DNA of 45,986 nt from Rhodovarius crocodyli (GTDB lineage: Bacteria; Pseudomonadota; Alphaproteobacteria; Acetobacterales; Acetobacteraceae), in contig CAMDJV010000016.1 in assembly GCA_945901085.1 (NCBI GenBank), forward strand, positions 40,146 to 86,131, in the 5' to 3' direction. Both the position numbers and the translations under genes were made by a program. Each line of letters begins with the position of its first letter. Within the stretch, counting starts at the first letter, position 1. Under the pieces are notes generated by a model. That model was not told the DNA's origin and searched no databases. It was given only the letters and a program-made list of their open reading frames with translations. Positions 1 through 8,354 of the stretch are shown one piece after another.

Positions 1-153
1 CATGCCGGCCAGCAAGGCGAGTTGGTCGCCACGCGCCGCGCCGCCGCCCTGGGGCATCATCGCCGAGGCATCCCAACCCAGCATCGCCGAGGCCTCGCCC
101 AGGGTGGCGATGCGGGCATGGCGGGTTTTCAGGCGTTGATAGGCGGCATTCAT
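1..153 (-). CDS. Carboxypeptidase Taq (M32 family), N-terminal fragment
   Basis: Only the first 51 codons lie in the window; the gene runs off the left edge. The product would be a zinc-dependent metallocarboxypeptidase of family M32. The visible N-terminus resembles that family: a helical start (MNAAYQRLKTRHARIATL) followed by LGWDASAMMPQGGG and ARGDQLALL, which matches the usual LxWDxxTxMPxGG...R.xQ pattern. The HEXXH zinc site would be beyond the edge and cannot be checked. The ATG at 153 overlaps the SURF1 stop in an ATGA arrangement, so it is translationally coupled to the cytochrome oxidase operon although the family has no known role in oxidase assembly. Confidence 0.8.
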   Translation of the reverse strand, partial: MNAAYQRLKTRHARIATLGEASAMLGWDASAMMPQGGGAARGDQLALLAGM

Positions 154-890
154 GGCGTGCTGATCCGTCTGCTGGCCCAGAGGGCGAAAATCGCGGTCCA
201 GGCCAGGGCCAGGCCGAACCAGGTGATGGCATAGCCCAAATGCGGGTTGCTGGGTGCCGGGAACCCCGTGGCCGGGCTGGGCACGCCGCCCTGATTGGGT
301 GCTGGCGTGCTGCCCAGCCCACCATCCGGCCGGGCGCGGCCAGGCACCACAACCGCCAGGCCAAAAGACGCCACCGGCAGGCCCAGCGCCGCCCCCATCG
401 CCGGAATGTCGAAATTATGAAAGCGCCGGGCGGCGGGGCTATCAGCGGCCGAGAGCAGCCCAGGCCGCTCGGCGGGCCGCATATAGCCTTGCACCGTCAC
501 CACCCCCTCAGGGCGGCTCACGCCAGCGCGGTCCAGCGGCACCCAGCCGCGCTCCACCAGCAGGGCGGGCGCGCCGTCACGCTCGAGCGGGGTGATCAGG
601 GCAGCGCCGAGGGTGGTGCCGCGCACCTCACTGCCCAGCAGCAATTCCAGATCATGCCGAAACCGGCCACTGGCCATGATATGAGCAAAAGGCGCCGGAT
701 TGGCCGCACTCACCGGCGGCCCGGCCTGGGCCGCGGCCAGCTCCTGCAACAGGGCGGATTTCCACCCCATCCGCTGCACCTGCCAAATGCCCAGGGCCAA
801 CATGGCCGCCAGCATCGGCAAGGCCAAAAAACTCGGCAGCACAATGCGCTGCCAGCGCAATGGGGGCTGAGACACCCCGCCCCCGCTCAC
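150..890 (-). CDS. SURF1 family cytochrome oxidase assembly protein
   Basis: SURF1 proteins help insert heme a during assembly of aa3-type cytochrome c oxidase in the inner membrane. The 246-residue product has the family layout: an N-terminal membrane segment (about residues 18-38, LPSFLALPMLAAMLALGIWQ) followed by QVQRMGWKSALLQEL, a periplasmic domain with VERGWVPLDR, and a second membrane helix near the C-terminus (YAITWFGLALAWTAIFALWA). Start: GTG at 890, just downstream of the ctaE stop; an internal GTG at codon 6 is the alternative. It follows ctaE by a few bases and overlaps the M32 peptidase gene downstream. Confidence 0.9.
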   Translation of the reverse strand: MSGGGVSQPPLRWQRIVLPSFLALPMLAAMLALGIWQVQRMGWKSALLQELAAAQAGPPVSAANPAPFAHIMASGRFRHDLELLLGSEVRGTTLGAALITPLERDGAPALLVERGWVPLDRAGVSRPEGVVTVQGYMRPAERPGLLSAADSPAARRFHNFDIPAMGAALGLPVASFGLAVVVPGRARPDGGLGSTPAPNQGGVPSPATGFPAPSNPHLGYAITWFGLALAWTAIFALWASRRISTP

Positions 891-893
891 CGG

Positions 894-1766
894 TTAATGA
901 CCAGAGCTACCGGCACCGAGCACATAGATTGCCACAAAGAGGAAGAGCCACACCACGTCCACGAAATGCCAGTACCAGGCCGCAGCCTCAAAGCCGAAAT
1001 GCCGCTCAGCGGTGAATTGCCCGGCCATGGCGCGGAACAGGCACACGGCGAGGAAGATGGTGCCCACCATCACGTGGAAACCGTGGAAGCCAGTGGCGAG
1101 GAAGAAGGTCGAGGAGTAAATGCCACCGCCGGCAAAGGCGAAGGGTGCCTCCATATATTCCAGCACCTGCAGGCCAGTGAAGCTCAGCCCCAACAGCACA
1201 GTCAGCGCCAAGCCCTGGATCAGCGCCTTGCGGTCATTATGGATCACGCCGTGATGCGCCCAGGTCACCGTGCAGCCCGAGAGCAGCAAAATCATGGTGT
1301 TAAGCAGCGGCAGATGGAACGGATCGAAGGTCTTAATACCAGCCGGGGGCCAGACCGCATGCTCGGCGCCCAGCACATTCTCGGGGAAGATGGCGTAGTG
1401 GAAATAGGCCCAGAAGAAGGCCACGAAGAACATCACCTCGGAAGCGATGAACAGCATCATGCCGTAACGCAGGCCCAGACGCACGATAGGGGTATGCACG
1501 CCAGGTTGGCGGCTTTCCTTCAACACATCGCGCCACCACATGAACATGGTGAAGAGCAGGCCGGCGAGGCCGGCGAGAAACATCCAGCGATTGCCCTCAT
1601 GCGAATTCAGCACAATGCCAAACAGCATGGCGCCGCCCGAAAAGGCGCCAACCAGCGGCCAGGGTGAGGGATCGACCAGGTGATAGGGGTGCTTATGCGG
1701 CGGTGCGGGCTCCTGGCCGGCGGCAGTGGCGGCGTGGGCGGGAGCGGCGTGGGCGGAACTGGCCAT
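894..1766 (-). CDS. ctaE: Cytochrome c oxidase subunit III
   Basis: Subunit III of the aa3-type terminal oxidase, a multi-helix membrane protein that stabilises the catalytic core. The 290-residue protein has hallmark stretches: HPYHLVDPSPWP near the N-terminus, FIASEVMFFVAFFWAYFH with the conserved Glu in helix III, WPPAGI, NTMILLLSGCTVTWAHH, and a C-terminal FGFEAAAWYWHFVDVVWLFLF. The ATG at 1766 is preferred over an earlier in-frame start because it has an AGGA-type ribosome binding site and gives MASSAHAAPAHA; the extra upstream residues are not family-like. It lies between ctaG (80-bp gap) and SURF1. A small hairpin (GGGCT/AGCCC, 1788-1802) sits in the ctaG-ctaE gap. Confidence 0.97.
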   Translation of the reverse strand: MASSAHAAPAHAATAAGQEPAPPHKHPYHLVDPSPWPLVGAFSGGAMLFGIVLNSHEGNRWMFLAGLAGLLFTMFMWWRDVLKESRQPGVHTPIVRLGLRYGMMLFIASEVMFFVAFFWAYFHYAIFPENVLGAEHAVWPPAGIKTFDPFHLPLLNTMILLLSGCTVTWAHHGVIHNDRKALIQGLALTVLLGLSFTGLQVLEYMEAPFAFAGGGIYSSTFFLATGFHGFHVMVGTIFLAVCLFRAMAGQFTAERHFGFEAAAWYWHFVDVVWLFLFVAIYVLGAGSSGH

Positions 1767-1846
1767 TCTCAATCCTGATTCCCGGGCTTCGAGAGCCCTT
1801 TGTTCTGCGCCGCAACATCGCGGCAAATGCGGCTTTGATCAACCCG

Positions 1847-2455
1847 TCAGCGGGTGGTTCCAGCGCCGATATGCACCCCCGCACTGGCCAGGGCGCCGGC
1901 GCGCTCGGCATCGGCCAGGCTGCGGAAGAAGGTGTAGCTGACGGTGATGTTGCGCACGGCCCGCGCCTGCGCGTCGTCAAGGATTTTCGGGTCCACCCAA
2001 AAGGCGAGCGGCATATCCACGCTTTGCCCCGGCTGCAGGGTCTGCTCGGTGAAGCAAAAACAGGCAGTCTTGTGGAAATACCGGCCGACAATGTCGGGGG
2101 TGACATTATAGGTGGAAATGCCGGTCACCGGCGCGGCACTGTCATTGCGGGCGGTGTAGAAGGCCACCCCCTCCTCACCCAATGCGAGAGGCATCGAAAC
2201 CTGCTGCGGCACGAAATGCCAGGGCAGCCCAGGGCTGGTGGAGGCGACAAAGCGGATATTGATGGTGGTATTGGCCATGGCACCCGGCGCGGCGCTGCCC
2301 AGCATGGGCGTGCCGCCGTAACCCGTGGCGCGGCAAAACAGATCATAAAGCGGCACGGCGGCAAAGGAGACGCCGACCATAAAGGCCACAAACCCCATGG
2401 TGCCAAACAGCGTGCGCCGGTTGCGCCGCGCGAGGGTTGCCGCTGCCTCAGCCAC
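1847..2455 (-). CDS. ctaG: Cytochrome c oxidase assembly protein CtaG/Cox11
   Basis: CtaG/Cox11 delivers copper to the CuB site of subunit I. The product (202 residues from the chosen start) has a short cytoplasmic Arg-rich N-terminus, one membrane segment (FGTMGFVAFMVGVSFAAVPLY) running into the family signature YDLFCRATGYGGT, and a periplasmic beta domain with the copper-binding motif HKTACFCF and the family motif MPLAFWVDP. Start: GTG at 2455, eight bases inside the end of the preceding small gene; the longer upstream frame gives non-family residues. The order ctaB-small protein-ctaG-ctaE is typical of alphaproteobacterial cox operons. Confidence 0.95.
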   Translation of the reverse strand: MAEAAATLARRNRRTLFGTMGFVAFMVGVSFAAVPLYDLFCRATGYGGTPMLGSAAPGAMANTTINIRFVASTSPGLPWHFVPQQVSMPLALGEEGVAFYTARNDSAAPVTGISTYNVTPDIVGRYFHKTACFCFTEQTLQPGQSVDMPLAFWVDPKILDDAQARAVRNITVSYTFFRSLADAERAGALASAGVHIGAGTTR

Positions 2456-2585
2456 GCAGCAACCGCGCCACGGAGATGAAGTAGAACAGCACCACAAGCC
2501 CGATCAGCGCCCCCAGAATGGCCCAGTTGCGCTGGCGCCGGCGGCGGTGGAACTCCGCCGCCTCCTTGTCGAAATCAGCGGTCAT
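2448..2585 (-). CDS. Small single-pass membrane protein of the cox operon (CoxF-like)
   Basis: This 45-residue protein has a charged N-terminus (MTADFDKEAAEFHRRRRQRN) and a single membrane helix (WAILGALIGLVVLFYFISVARLL). Small proteins of this layout commonly lie between ctaB and ctaG in alphaproteobacterial cox operons; their exact role is not established, so only an assembly-associated role is suggested. The ATG at 2585 overlaps the ctaB stop (ATGA), and its own stop overlaps the ctaG start by eight bases, so all three genes are translationally coupled. This tight coupling is the main reason for accepting such a short gene. Confidence 0.8.
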   Translation of the reverse strand: MTADFDKEAAEFHRRRRQRNWAILGALIGLVVLFYFISVARLLRG

Positions 2586-3586
2586 GTCAGCACCAGATGA
2601 TCCACCACCAGCATACCCAACAGGATGAAGAGGTAGCTGATGGAGTATTTGAAGCATTTTTTCGCCGGCAGGTCATTGGTCAGGCTGCGCCCGGCCTCAT
2701 CCTGTTCGTCGGTCCATACCGCCCAGGCATGCTTGAGGAACCAAAGCCCCAGGAGCAATGCCGAAGCGCCATAAATCCAGCCGGAAAACCCCATAATCCA
2801 GGGCGAAAGCGCCACCGGCAGCAGCGCCACCGTATAGACCAGCACCTGCTTGCGGGTCTCCCGCGCGCCCGCCACCACCGGCAGCATGGGCACGCCGGCC
2901 CGGGCGTAATCGGCATGGGCGAAAAGCGACAGCGCCCAAAAATGCGGCGGCGTCCAGAAGAAGATGATGGCAAAGAGCAGCAGCGGCTCGGCGCTGATCG
3001 AACCCGTCATCGCCACCCAGCCAATGAGCGGCGGAAAGGCGCCGGCCGCACCGCCGATGACGATGTTCTGCGGCGTACGGCGCTTGAGCCACACGGTATA
3101 GATGAAGACGTAGAAGAGAATGGACGCAGCCAGCACAATGGCCGCCAGCCAATTGGTGGCCAGCCCCATCAGCGCCACCGATAATACCGCCAGCCCCACG
3201 CCATAGGCCAGCGCCGAATCGGGCGCGATTCGCCCAGCCGGAATCGGCCGGTTCACCGTGCGGCGCATCACCGCATCAATGTCGCGGTCATACCACATAT
3301 TGATGGCGCCCGCCGCACCGGCGGCGATGGTGATGCACAATATGGCGGTGATGGCGAGGATGGGATGCATATGCCCCGGCGCCACCAGCAGCCCCGCCAC
3401 GCCGGAATAGACCACGAGCGAGAGCACCCGCGGCTTGAGCAGGGTAATCCAGTCCCGCACCTCGGAACCGGCCGCGAGGTCCGATCGCGACTGGCCAGTT
3501 CCGGCCAGCGCGTGAATCGGCCCGGACAATGCATCAAGGGGGGCCGAAGCCCCCCCCACGCGGTCATTGATGGCCGTATCGCTCAT
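2582..3586 (-). CDS. ctaB: Protoheme IX farnesyltransferase (heme O synthase)
   Basis: Transfers a farnesyl group from farnesyl diphosphate to heme b to make heme O, the precursor of heme a. The 334-residue UbiA-superfamily membrane protein shows the first Asp-rich prenyl-diphosphate motif in NMWYDRDIDAVMRRTVNRPIP and the second conserved loop in FFWTPPHFWALSLF plus HADYARAGVPMLPVVAG. About nine hydrophobic helices follow a roughly 45-residue N-terminal extension (WITLLKPRVLSLV begins the core). It sits 24 bp downstream of ctaD and overlaps the small membrane protein gene by four bases. Confidence 0.96.
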   Translation of the reverse strand: MSDTAINDRVGGASAPLDALSGPIHALAGTGQSRSDLAAGSEVRDWITLLKPRVLSLVVYSGVAGLLVAPGHMHPILAITAILCITIAAGAAGAINMWYDRDIDAVMRRTVNRPIPAGRIAPDSALAYGVGLAVLSVALMGLATNWLAAIVLAASILFYVFIYTVWLKRRTPQNIVIGGAAGAFPPLIGWVAMTGSISAEPLLLFAIIFFWTPPHFWALSLFAHADYARAGVPMLPVVAGARETRKQVLVYTVALLPVALSPWIMGFSGWIYGASALLLGLWFLKHAWAVWTDEQDEAGRSLTNDLPAKKCFKYSISYLFILLGMLVVDHLVLT

Positions 3587-3610
3587 CGTATTGTTACCCC
3601 AGGCAGCGCA

Positions 3611-5200
3611 TTAGCGAATGCGCGGCAGTTCCTCAAAGGTGTGGAAGGCGGGCGGGCTGGGCACTTGCCACTCCAGCGTGGTCGCACCTTCACCCCAAGG
3701 ATTGGCGGCCGCCACCGCACCGCGGCGGAAGGTCACCCACATCACGAAGAAGAAGAAGACGAAGCTGGCGATGGAGAGATAAGCACCCAGCGAGGCGATC
3801 AAATTCCAACCGGCATGCGCATCGGCATAATCCGGGTAGCGGCGCGGCATGCCCTGATTGCCCAGGAAGTGCATCGGGAAGAAGGTCAGGTTCACGCCGA
3901 TGAAGGTCATCCAGAAATGAATCTTGCCGAGCATTTCCGGATATTGCCGGCCGCTCATCTTGCCGATCCAGTAATAGATGCCGCAGTAAATCCCGAACAC
4001 CGCACCCAGCGACAGCACATAGTGGAAATGCGCCACCACATAATAGGTGTTGTGCAGGATCTGGGTGATCGAGGCATTGGCCAGCACCACGCCGGTCACG
4101 CCACCCACGGTGAAGAGGAAGATGAAGCCGATGGCGAAGAGCATCGGCGTGTCATAGCGCATGGAACCGCCCCACATGGTGGCGATCCAGGAGAAGATTT
4201 TTACGCCTGTGGGAACGGCGATCACCATGGTCGCGGCCATGAAATAGGCCCGCGTGTCCACATCCATGCCCGACTGATACATATGGTGGGCCCAGACCAC
4301 GAAGCCGACCACGCCGATGGCCACCATCGCATAAGCCATGCCGAGATAGCCAAAGACCGGCTTCTTCGAGAAGGTCGAGACCACATGGCTGACAATGCCG
4401 AAGGCCGGCAGGATCATGATGTACACTTCAGGATGGCCGAAGAACCAGAACAAATGCTGGAACAGCACCGGGTCACCACCGCCCTCGGGGCGGAAGAAGG
4501 CCGTGCCGAAATTGCGGTCGGTGATCAACATGGTGATCGCACCACCCAGCACCGGCACCGCCAGCAGCAGCAGGAAGGCGGTGACCAGCATCGACCAGAC
4601 AAATAGCGGCATCTTGTGCAGCGTCATGCCCGGGGCGCGCATATTCAGGATGGTGGTGATGAAATTCGCCGCACCCAGGATGGAGGAGGCACCGGCCAGG
4701 TGCAGCGCGAACAGCGCCATATCCATCGACATGCCGGGCTGATACTGGCTATCCGACAGCGGCGGATAAATCGTCCAGCCCGCGCCCGCGCCCTGGCCGA
4801 CAAACATCGAGCCACCCAGCAGCAGGAAGGCCGGCACCAGCAGCCAGAAGGAGATGTTGTTCAACCGCGGAAACGCCATATCCGGCGCGCCGATCATGAT
4901 TGGCACAAACCAATTGCCAAAGCCGCCAATCAGTGCCGGCATGATCACGAAGAACACCATGATCAGGCCATGCGCCGAGACCATGGCATTCCAGGACTGG
5001 CCATCGGCGAAGATCTGCATGCCAGGCTGCTGCAGCTCAATGCGCATCAGCAGCGAAATGCCAATGCCGATGATCCCCGCGAAGAGCGAGAACAGGATAT
5101 AAAGCGTGCCGATGTCTTTATGATTGGTGCTGTACAACCAGCGCGACACAAAGCCAGGGGCGTGGTCGTGATGGTCGTCATGCGCGTGGGCGGTCGCCAT
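3611..5200 (-). CDS. ctaD: Cytochrome c oxidase subunit I (aa3 type)
   Basis: Catalytic subunit carrying heme a and the heme a3-CuB centre. Motifs seen: [14 protein letters not shown] at the N-terminus; [21 protein letters not shown] with the CuB His, the D-channel Glu and the cross-linked Tyr; [12 protein letters not shown] with the two further CuB His; PTGVKIFSW with the K-channel Lys; and [12 protein letters not shown] with the heme a3 and heme a His. Length (529 residues) is normal. The ATG at 5200 ([11 protein letters not shown]) follows a GAAGAGG ribosome-binding stretch and is preferred over an earlier frame extension. The gene follows ctaC by 22 bp. Confidence 0.98.
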   Translation of the reverse strand: MATAHAHDDHHDHAPGFVSRWLYSTNHKDIGTLYILFSLFAGIIGIGISLLMRIELQQPGMQIFADGQSWNAMVSAHGLIMVFFVIMPALIGGFGNWFVPIMIGAPDMAFPRLNNISFWLLVPAFLLLGGSMFVGQGAGAGWTIYPPLSDSQYQPGMSMDMALFALHLAGASSILGAANFITTILNMRAPGMTLHKMPLFVWSMLVTAFLLLLAVPVLGGAITMLITDRNFGTAFFRPEGGGDPVLFQHLFWFFGHPEVYIMILPAFGIVSHVVSTFSKKPVFGYLGMAYAMVAIGVVGFVVWAHHMYQSGMDVDTRAYFMAATMVIAVPTGVKIFSWIATMWGGSMRYDTPMLFAIGFIFLFTVGGVTGVVLANASITQILHNTYYVVAHFHYVLSLGAVFGIYCGIYYWIGKMSGRQYPEMLGKIHFWMTFIGVNLTFFPMHFLGNQGMPRRYPDYADAHAGWNLIASLGAYLSIASFVFFFFVMWVTFRRGAVAAANPWGEGATTLEWQVPSPPAFHTFEELPRIR

Positions 5201-5222
5201 GGGTCTTGCCTCTTCGTTCTGA

Positions 5223-6134
5223 TTAGCGCGCAAGCGGTGCGGCTATGGCCGCCAGGGAGATGGGTGCTTCAGCCACGGCTGCAACTGCCGGCGTGGCAGA
5301 AGCCGGCATGGTCGCCGCGAAGCGGGTCCGGGCCGAGGCCACCCAGGCGTCAAATTCGGCGGCCGGAATGGCGCGCACCTCAATGGGCATGAACCAATGA
5401 TTCGTGCCGCAAATCTGATTGCACTGGCCAAAATAGGAGCCGGGGCTATCGGCGCGGAACCATGTCTCGATTGAGCGGCCCGGAATGGAATAGCGCTGCA
5501 CCCCCAGCGAGGGCACGAAGAAGGAATGGATCACATCCACACCCGTGCTGATCACGCGGATATTGCGCCCCGCCGGCACCACCAGCGGCTCATCCACCGC
5601 CAGGTTGCGCAGCTGGCCCGGCTTCAGGTCTTCCGTCGGAATCGGCCGGCTATCGAAATTGAAGCCACCATGATCAGGATAGGCGTAGTTCCAATACCAC
5701 TGCCGGCCCTGGACGTTGATCGTCATATCGGCCTCCTGCGTCCGGTCCTGATAGTAGATCAGGCGGAAGGAGGGGATGGCGATCACAATCAGGATCAGCA
5801 CCGGAATCACCGTCCAGGCGATTTCGAGGCCCGTGTGGTGGCTGGTCTGGCTCGCCACCGGGTTGCGCTTCGCCGAGTAGCGGAACATCACCCAGGCCAG
5901 CAGCACGCCCACAAAAATCGTGATGGCGACGATGATCCAGAAGACCATCTCGTTGAAATCATGGATGGCGGTCTTGATCGGCCCACCAGAGGCCTGCAGC
6001 CCCGTGCCCCATGGCACCGGCACGCCCAGCGTCGTGGTCTCCGAAGCCATACCGGCCCCCATGATCGCCCACGTCATCGCAAGGGCGGCCAGCGCCCCAA
6101 GCCCGTTTTTCACAAGGCGCATGCCCATTCGCAT
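5223..6134 (-). CDS. ctaC: Cytochrome c oxidase subunit II (CuA subunit)
   Basis: Takes electrons from cytochrome c through the binuclear CuA centre. The protein has a signal-like N-terminus, two membrane helices (about residues 63-85 and 104-122), then the cupredoxin domain with [12 protein letters not shown]. CuA ligands from the chosen ATG: His203 ([12 protein letters not shown]), Cys238, Cys242, His246 and Met249 in [15 protein letters not shown]. The residue between the cysteines that is usually Glu is Gln240. Pro/Ala-rich tail residues follow the domain. Start: ATG at 6134 chosen; a TTG at 6155 and ATG codons at 6128 and 6122 are alternatives. First gene of the cox operon; its promoter should lie in the 110-bp gap after arsR. 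Confidence 0.95.
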   Translation of the reverse strand: MRMGMRLVKNGLGALAALAMTWAIMGAGMASETTTLGVPVPWGTGLQASGGPIKTAIHDFNEMVFWIIVAITIFVGVLLAWVMFRYSAKRNPVASQTSHHTGLEIAWTVIPVLILIVIAIPSFRLIYYQDRTQEADMTINVQGRQWYWNYAYPDHGGFNFDSRPIPTEDLKPGQLRNLAVDEPLVVPAGRNIRVISTGVDVIHSFFVPSLGVQRYSIPGRSIETWFRADSPGSYFGQCNQICGTNHWFMPIEVRAIPAAEFDAWVASARTRFAATMPASATPAVAAVAEAPISLAAIAAPLAR

Positions 6135-6245
6135 CCCAGCTGTGCTTCCCAACAATGGTGACGCTTTTCATATGCGCCACCCTTTGATCCAGTTCGGCCG
6201 GACCATAATCGCAGTGCAGCATAGGGACAAGACAGGCGGAGGCGG

Positions 6246-6638
6246 TTAACCGCCGCCGCCAGGGTCGGTTTCCACCTCGGCATCGCCCTCGGCCACATGA
6301 TCCACCATGTCGGAGAGCATGGAGCGGATATGCGGGTCACCCACCACATAAAACACCTGCCGGCCGCGCCTATCCGCCTGCAAAAGCCGCGCCGCGCGCA
6401 GCAGCCGCAGATGATGCGACACCAGGCTGGCCGATATCGCCAGCCTATCCGCCATCTCCCCCACCGCCGCCGGGTCATCGAGGCAAGCCAGGATGATCTT
6501 CAACCGAGTCGGGTCGCTCATCAGGCGGAACATCTCCGCCAATTCGACAACTTGATCCTCAGGAATGCGTGGGCGTGGGGCCATGCGCGCCAGCATTGCG
6601 GCTGGATGAAAGCGGCGCAAGGGCCCAGGGCTTGCCAT
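6246..6638 (-). CDS. ArsR/SmtB-family metal-responsive repressor (zinc-type alpha5 site)
   Basis: Winged-helix repressor of 130 residues. The DNA-binding helix is in ISASLVSHHLRLLRAARLL and the wing follows (DRRGRQVFYVV). No Cys-rich alpha3 arsenic/cadmium motif is present. The C-terminal helix carries Asp101-x-His103 and His114-x-x-Glu117, with the same spacing as the alpha5 zinc-sensing ligands of CzrA/SmtB, so a zinc- or cobalt-type sensor is inferred. The ATG at 6638 has a GAGGGG ribosome binding site; MAPRPRIPED (codon 19) is an alternative start. It is divergent from the metal transporter at 6700, and an SmtB-like operator lies between them. Its product most likely controls that transporter and itself. 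Confidence 0.9.
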   Translation of the reverse strand: MASPGPLRRFHPAAMLARMAPRPRIPEDQVVELAEMFRLMSDPTRLKIILACLDDPAAVGEMADRLAISASLVSHHLRLLRAARLLQADRRGRQVFYVVGDPHIRSMLSDMVDHVAEGDAEVETDPGGGG

Positions 6639-6675
6639 CTCTACCCCTCAGGGCCACATAAGCCATGCAACACAT

Positions 6676-6714
6676 TGAAATATCTGAATCATTGAAGACG
6701 TGAATAGCTGTTCA
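6676..6714. promoter_or_regulatory. Predicted ArsR/SmtB operator with TGAA half-site array
   Basis: A 14-bp imperfect palindrome TGAATAGCTGTTCA lies at 6701-6714. On the other strand it reads TGAACAGCTATTCA, which differs at one base from the SmtB S1 operator as I remember it (TGAACA-GT-TATTCA). Three more TGAA half-sites precede it at 6676, 6685 and 6693, spaced 8-9 bp apart. The palindrome overlaps the proposed GTG start of troA and lies about 60 bp upstream of the arsR start, so a bound repressor could block both directions. The match is seen in sequence; binding is inferred. Confidence 0.6.
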
Positions 6715-7644
6715 AGCATCCCCCGGCGCTCCCTGCCCGCGCTCCTGCTCCCAGCACCAGCGCTGGCACAGGCCCGGCTGCCCGCCATCATCACCACCAC
6801 CGCCATGCTGGCGGATGCCGTACGCGCCCTGGCCGGCCCCGCCGCGCGGGTGGAAAGCCTGATGGGTGAGGGGGTGGACCCCCACCTCTTCCGCCCCACC
6901 CGCGCCGATACCGCCAAACTCCTCGCCGCAGATCTGGTGGTGCTGAACGGCCATCGGCTGGAAGGGCGCATGGAAGAGGTGCTGGCCCGCCTCGCCGCTG
7001 CCGGCCGCCGCGTTCTGGCCATGGCCGAGGCCCTGCCCCGCGCCGAACTCCGCACCCACCCCGAATACCCCGATGCCGCCGACCCGCATATCTGGATGGA
7101 CCCGCTGCTCTGGGCCGAGGCCGCCGGCACCCTGCCCGAGGCGCTCGCCCCCCTGCTGCCCCGCGCGAAGCTGGCCGAAAACCTGGCCGCCTACCGCGCC
7201 CGCCTCCGCCGCCTGCATGACTATGCCGCCGCAGCGCTGGGCGGCATCCCCAACCCCCAGCGCGTGCTGGTCACCGCGCATGACGCCTTCGGCTATTTCG
7301 CCCGGCGTTACGACCTGGCCATCGACAGCATTCAGGGCCTCTCGACCGAGGCCGAGGCCTCGCTCATCCGCATCGAGGCCATTGTCGCCATGCTGGTCAC
7401 CCGCCGCGTCCCCGCCGTCTTCGCCGAGACCTCGGTGCCCGACCGCGCGGTGCGCGCGCTGATCGAGGGCGCGGCCGCCCGCGGCCATGTCGTGCGCCTG
7501 GGCGGCAATCTGTTTTCCGATTCGATGGGCCGGGCCGGCACCTATACCGGCACGCTGGAGGGCATGCTGGATCACAATATCACCACCATCGCCCGCGCCT
7601 TGGGCGGCACCGCCCCCGCCGCCGGGCTGAATGGGCGGCTGTGA
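6700..7644 (+). CDS. Metal ABC transporter substrate-binding protein (TroA/MntA type)
   Basis: Periplasmic binding protein of the TroA/SitA/MntA cluster, bringing Mn2+, Zn2+ or Fe2+ to the ABC permease. A short signal peptide (RRSLPALLLPAPALAQA) precedes the mature domain. The four expected metal ligands are His62 (GVDPHLF), His130 (ADPHIWMDP), His194 (TAHDAFGYF) and Asp274 (LFSDSMG). There is no His-rich loop of the ZnuA type, which favours the Mn/Fe-type group, but metal choice cannot be read with certainty. The GTG at 6700 is the first plausible start after an in-frame TGA at 6685. It overlaps the ATPase gene and heads the operon. Confidence 0.92.
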   Translation: MNSCSSIPRRSLPALLLPAPALAQARLPAIITTTAMLADAVRALAGPAARVESLMGEGVDPHLFRPTRADTAKLLAADLVVLNGHRLEGRMEEVLARLAAAGRRVLAMAEALPRAELRTHPEYPDAADPHIWMDPLLWAEAAGTLPEALAPLLPRAKLAENLAAYRARLRRLHDYAAAALGGIPNPQRVLVTAHDAFGYFARRYDLAIDSIQGLSTEAEASLIRIEAIVAMLVTRRVPAVFAETSVPDRAVRALIEGAAARGHVVRLGGNLFSDSMGRAGTYTGTLEGMLDHNITTIARALGGTAPAAGLNGRL

Positions 7645-8354
7645 TGGCGCCGCTCAGCATCAACCATCTCAATGTCTTCTATGGCGAGACCCCGGCCCTG
7701 GCCGATATCTGCTGGGATGTGGCCCCGGGGCTCACCGCCATTATCGGCCCCAATGGCGCCGGCAAATCCACCCTGCTCAAGGCCGCACTCGGCCTCATCC
7801 CCAGCACCGGCGAGGTCCGCTTCTTCGGCACCACGCTGGACGCCGCCCGTGCCCGCATCGGCTACCTGCCGCAGCGCGCCAGCGTGGATTGGGATTTCCC
7901 CGCCTCGGCCCTCGATGTGGTGGCCATGGCCCGCACGCCCCGCACCCGCTGGTGGGGCGCCCTGCCCCGGCGCGAGCGCGAGGCCGCCCGCGCCGCCCTC
8001 GCCGAGGTCGGCATGGCAGCCCTGGCCGAACGTCCCATCGGCCAGCTTTCCGGCGGCCAGCAGCAGCGCGTCTTCCTCGCCCGCTGCCTGGCGCAGGAGG
8101 CGGACCTGCTGCTGATGGACGAGCCCCTCGCCGCAGTCGATGCCGCCACCGAGCGCGAAATCATCAAGGTCCTGCAAAAACTCGCCACCACCGGCCGCAG
8201 CGTGGTGGCGGTGCATCATGATCTCGCCTCGGTGCCGGATATTTTCGAACATGCGCTGATGCTCAATGGCCGCGTGGTGGCGGCCGGCCGGGTGGCCGAT
8301 GTGTTCACCCCGGCCATGATCACCACCACCTATGGCGCGGGTCTGGCGGCGTGA
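7644..8354 (+). CDS. Metal ABC transporter ATP-binding protein
   Basis: ATPase subunit of the Tro/Sit-type importer. The 236-residue protein has Walker A GPNGAGKSTLLKAALG, Q-loop GYLPQRASVDWDFP, ABC signature LSGGQQQRVFLARCLAQE, Walker B DLLLMDEPLAAVD and H-loop VAVHHDL. The GYLPQR...DWDFP sequence is characteristic of ATPases serving Mn/Zn/Fe (MZT) importers. Start: ATG at 7644 sharing its A with the troA TGA (TGATG); a GTG at 7641 is the alternative. Coupled at both ends to the binding protein and the first permease. Confidence 0.95.
   Translation: MAPLSINHLNVFYGETPALADICWDVAPGLTAIIGPNGAGKSTLLKAALGLIPSTGEVRFFGTTLDAARARIGYLPQRASVDWDFPASALDVVAMARTPRTRWWGALPRREREAARAALAEVGMAALAERPIGQLSGGQQQRVFLARCLAQEADLLLMDEPLAAVDAATEREIIKVLQKLATTGRSVVAVHHDLASVPDIFEHALMLNGRVVAAGRVADVFTPAMITTTYGAGLAA

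Noticed and set aside
240-1667. 475-codon plus-strand open frame opposite SURF1 and ctaE
   Set aside because: Composition (Arg, His, Gln, Gly) is typical of an antisense shadow in high-GC DNA; the minus strand carries clear oxidase genes.
3365-4606. 413-codon plus-strand open frame opposite ctaB and ctaD
   Set aside because: Antisense shadow of highly conserved oxidase genes; no recognisable domain.
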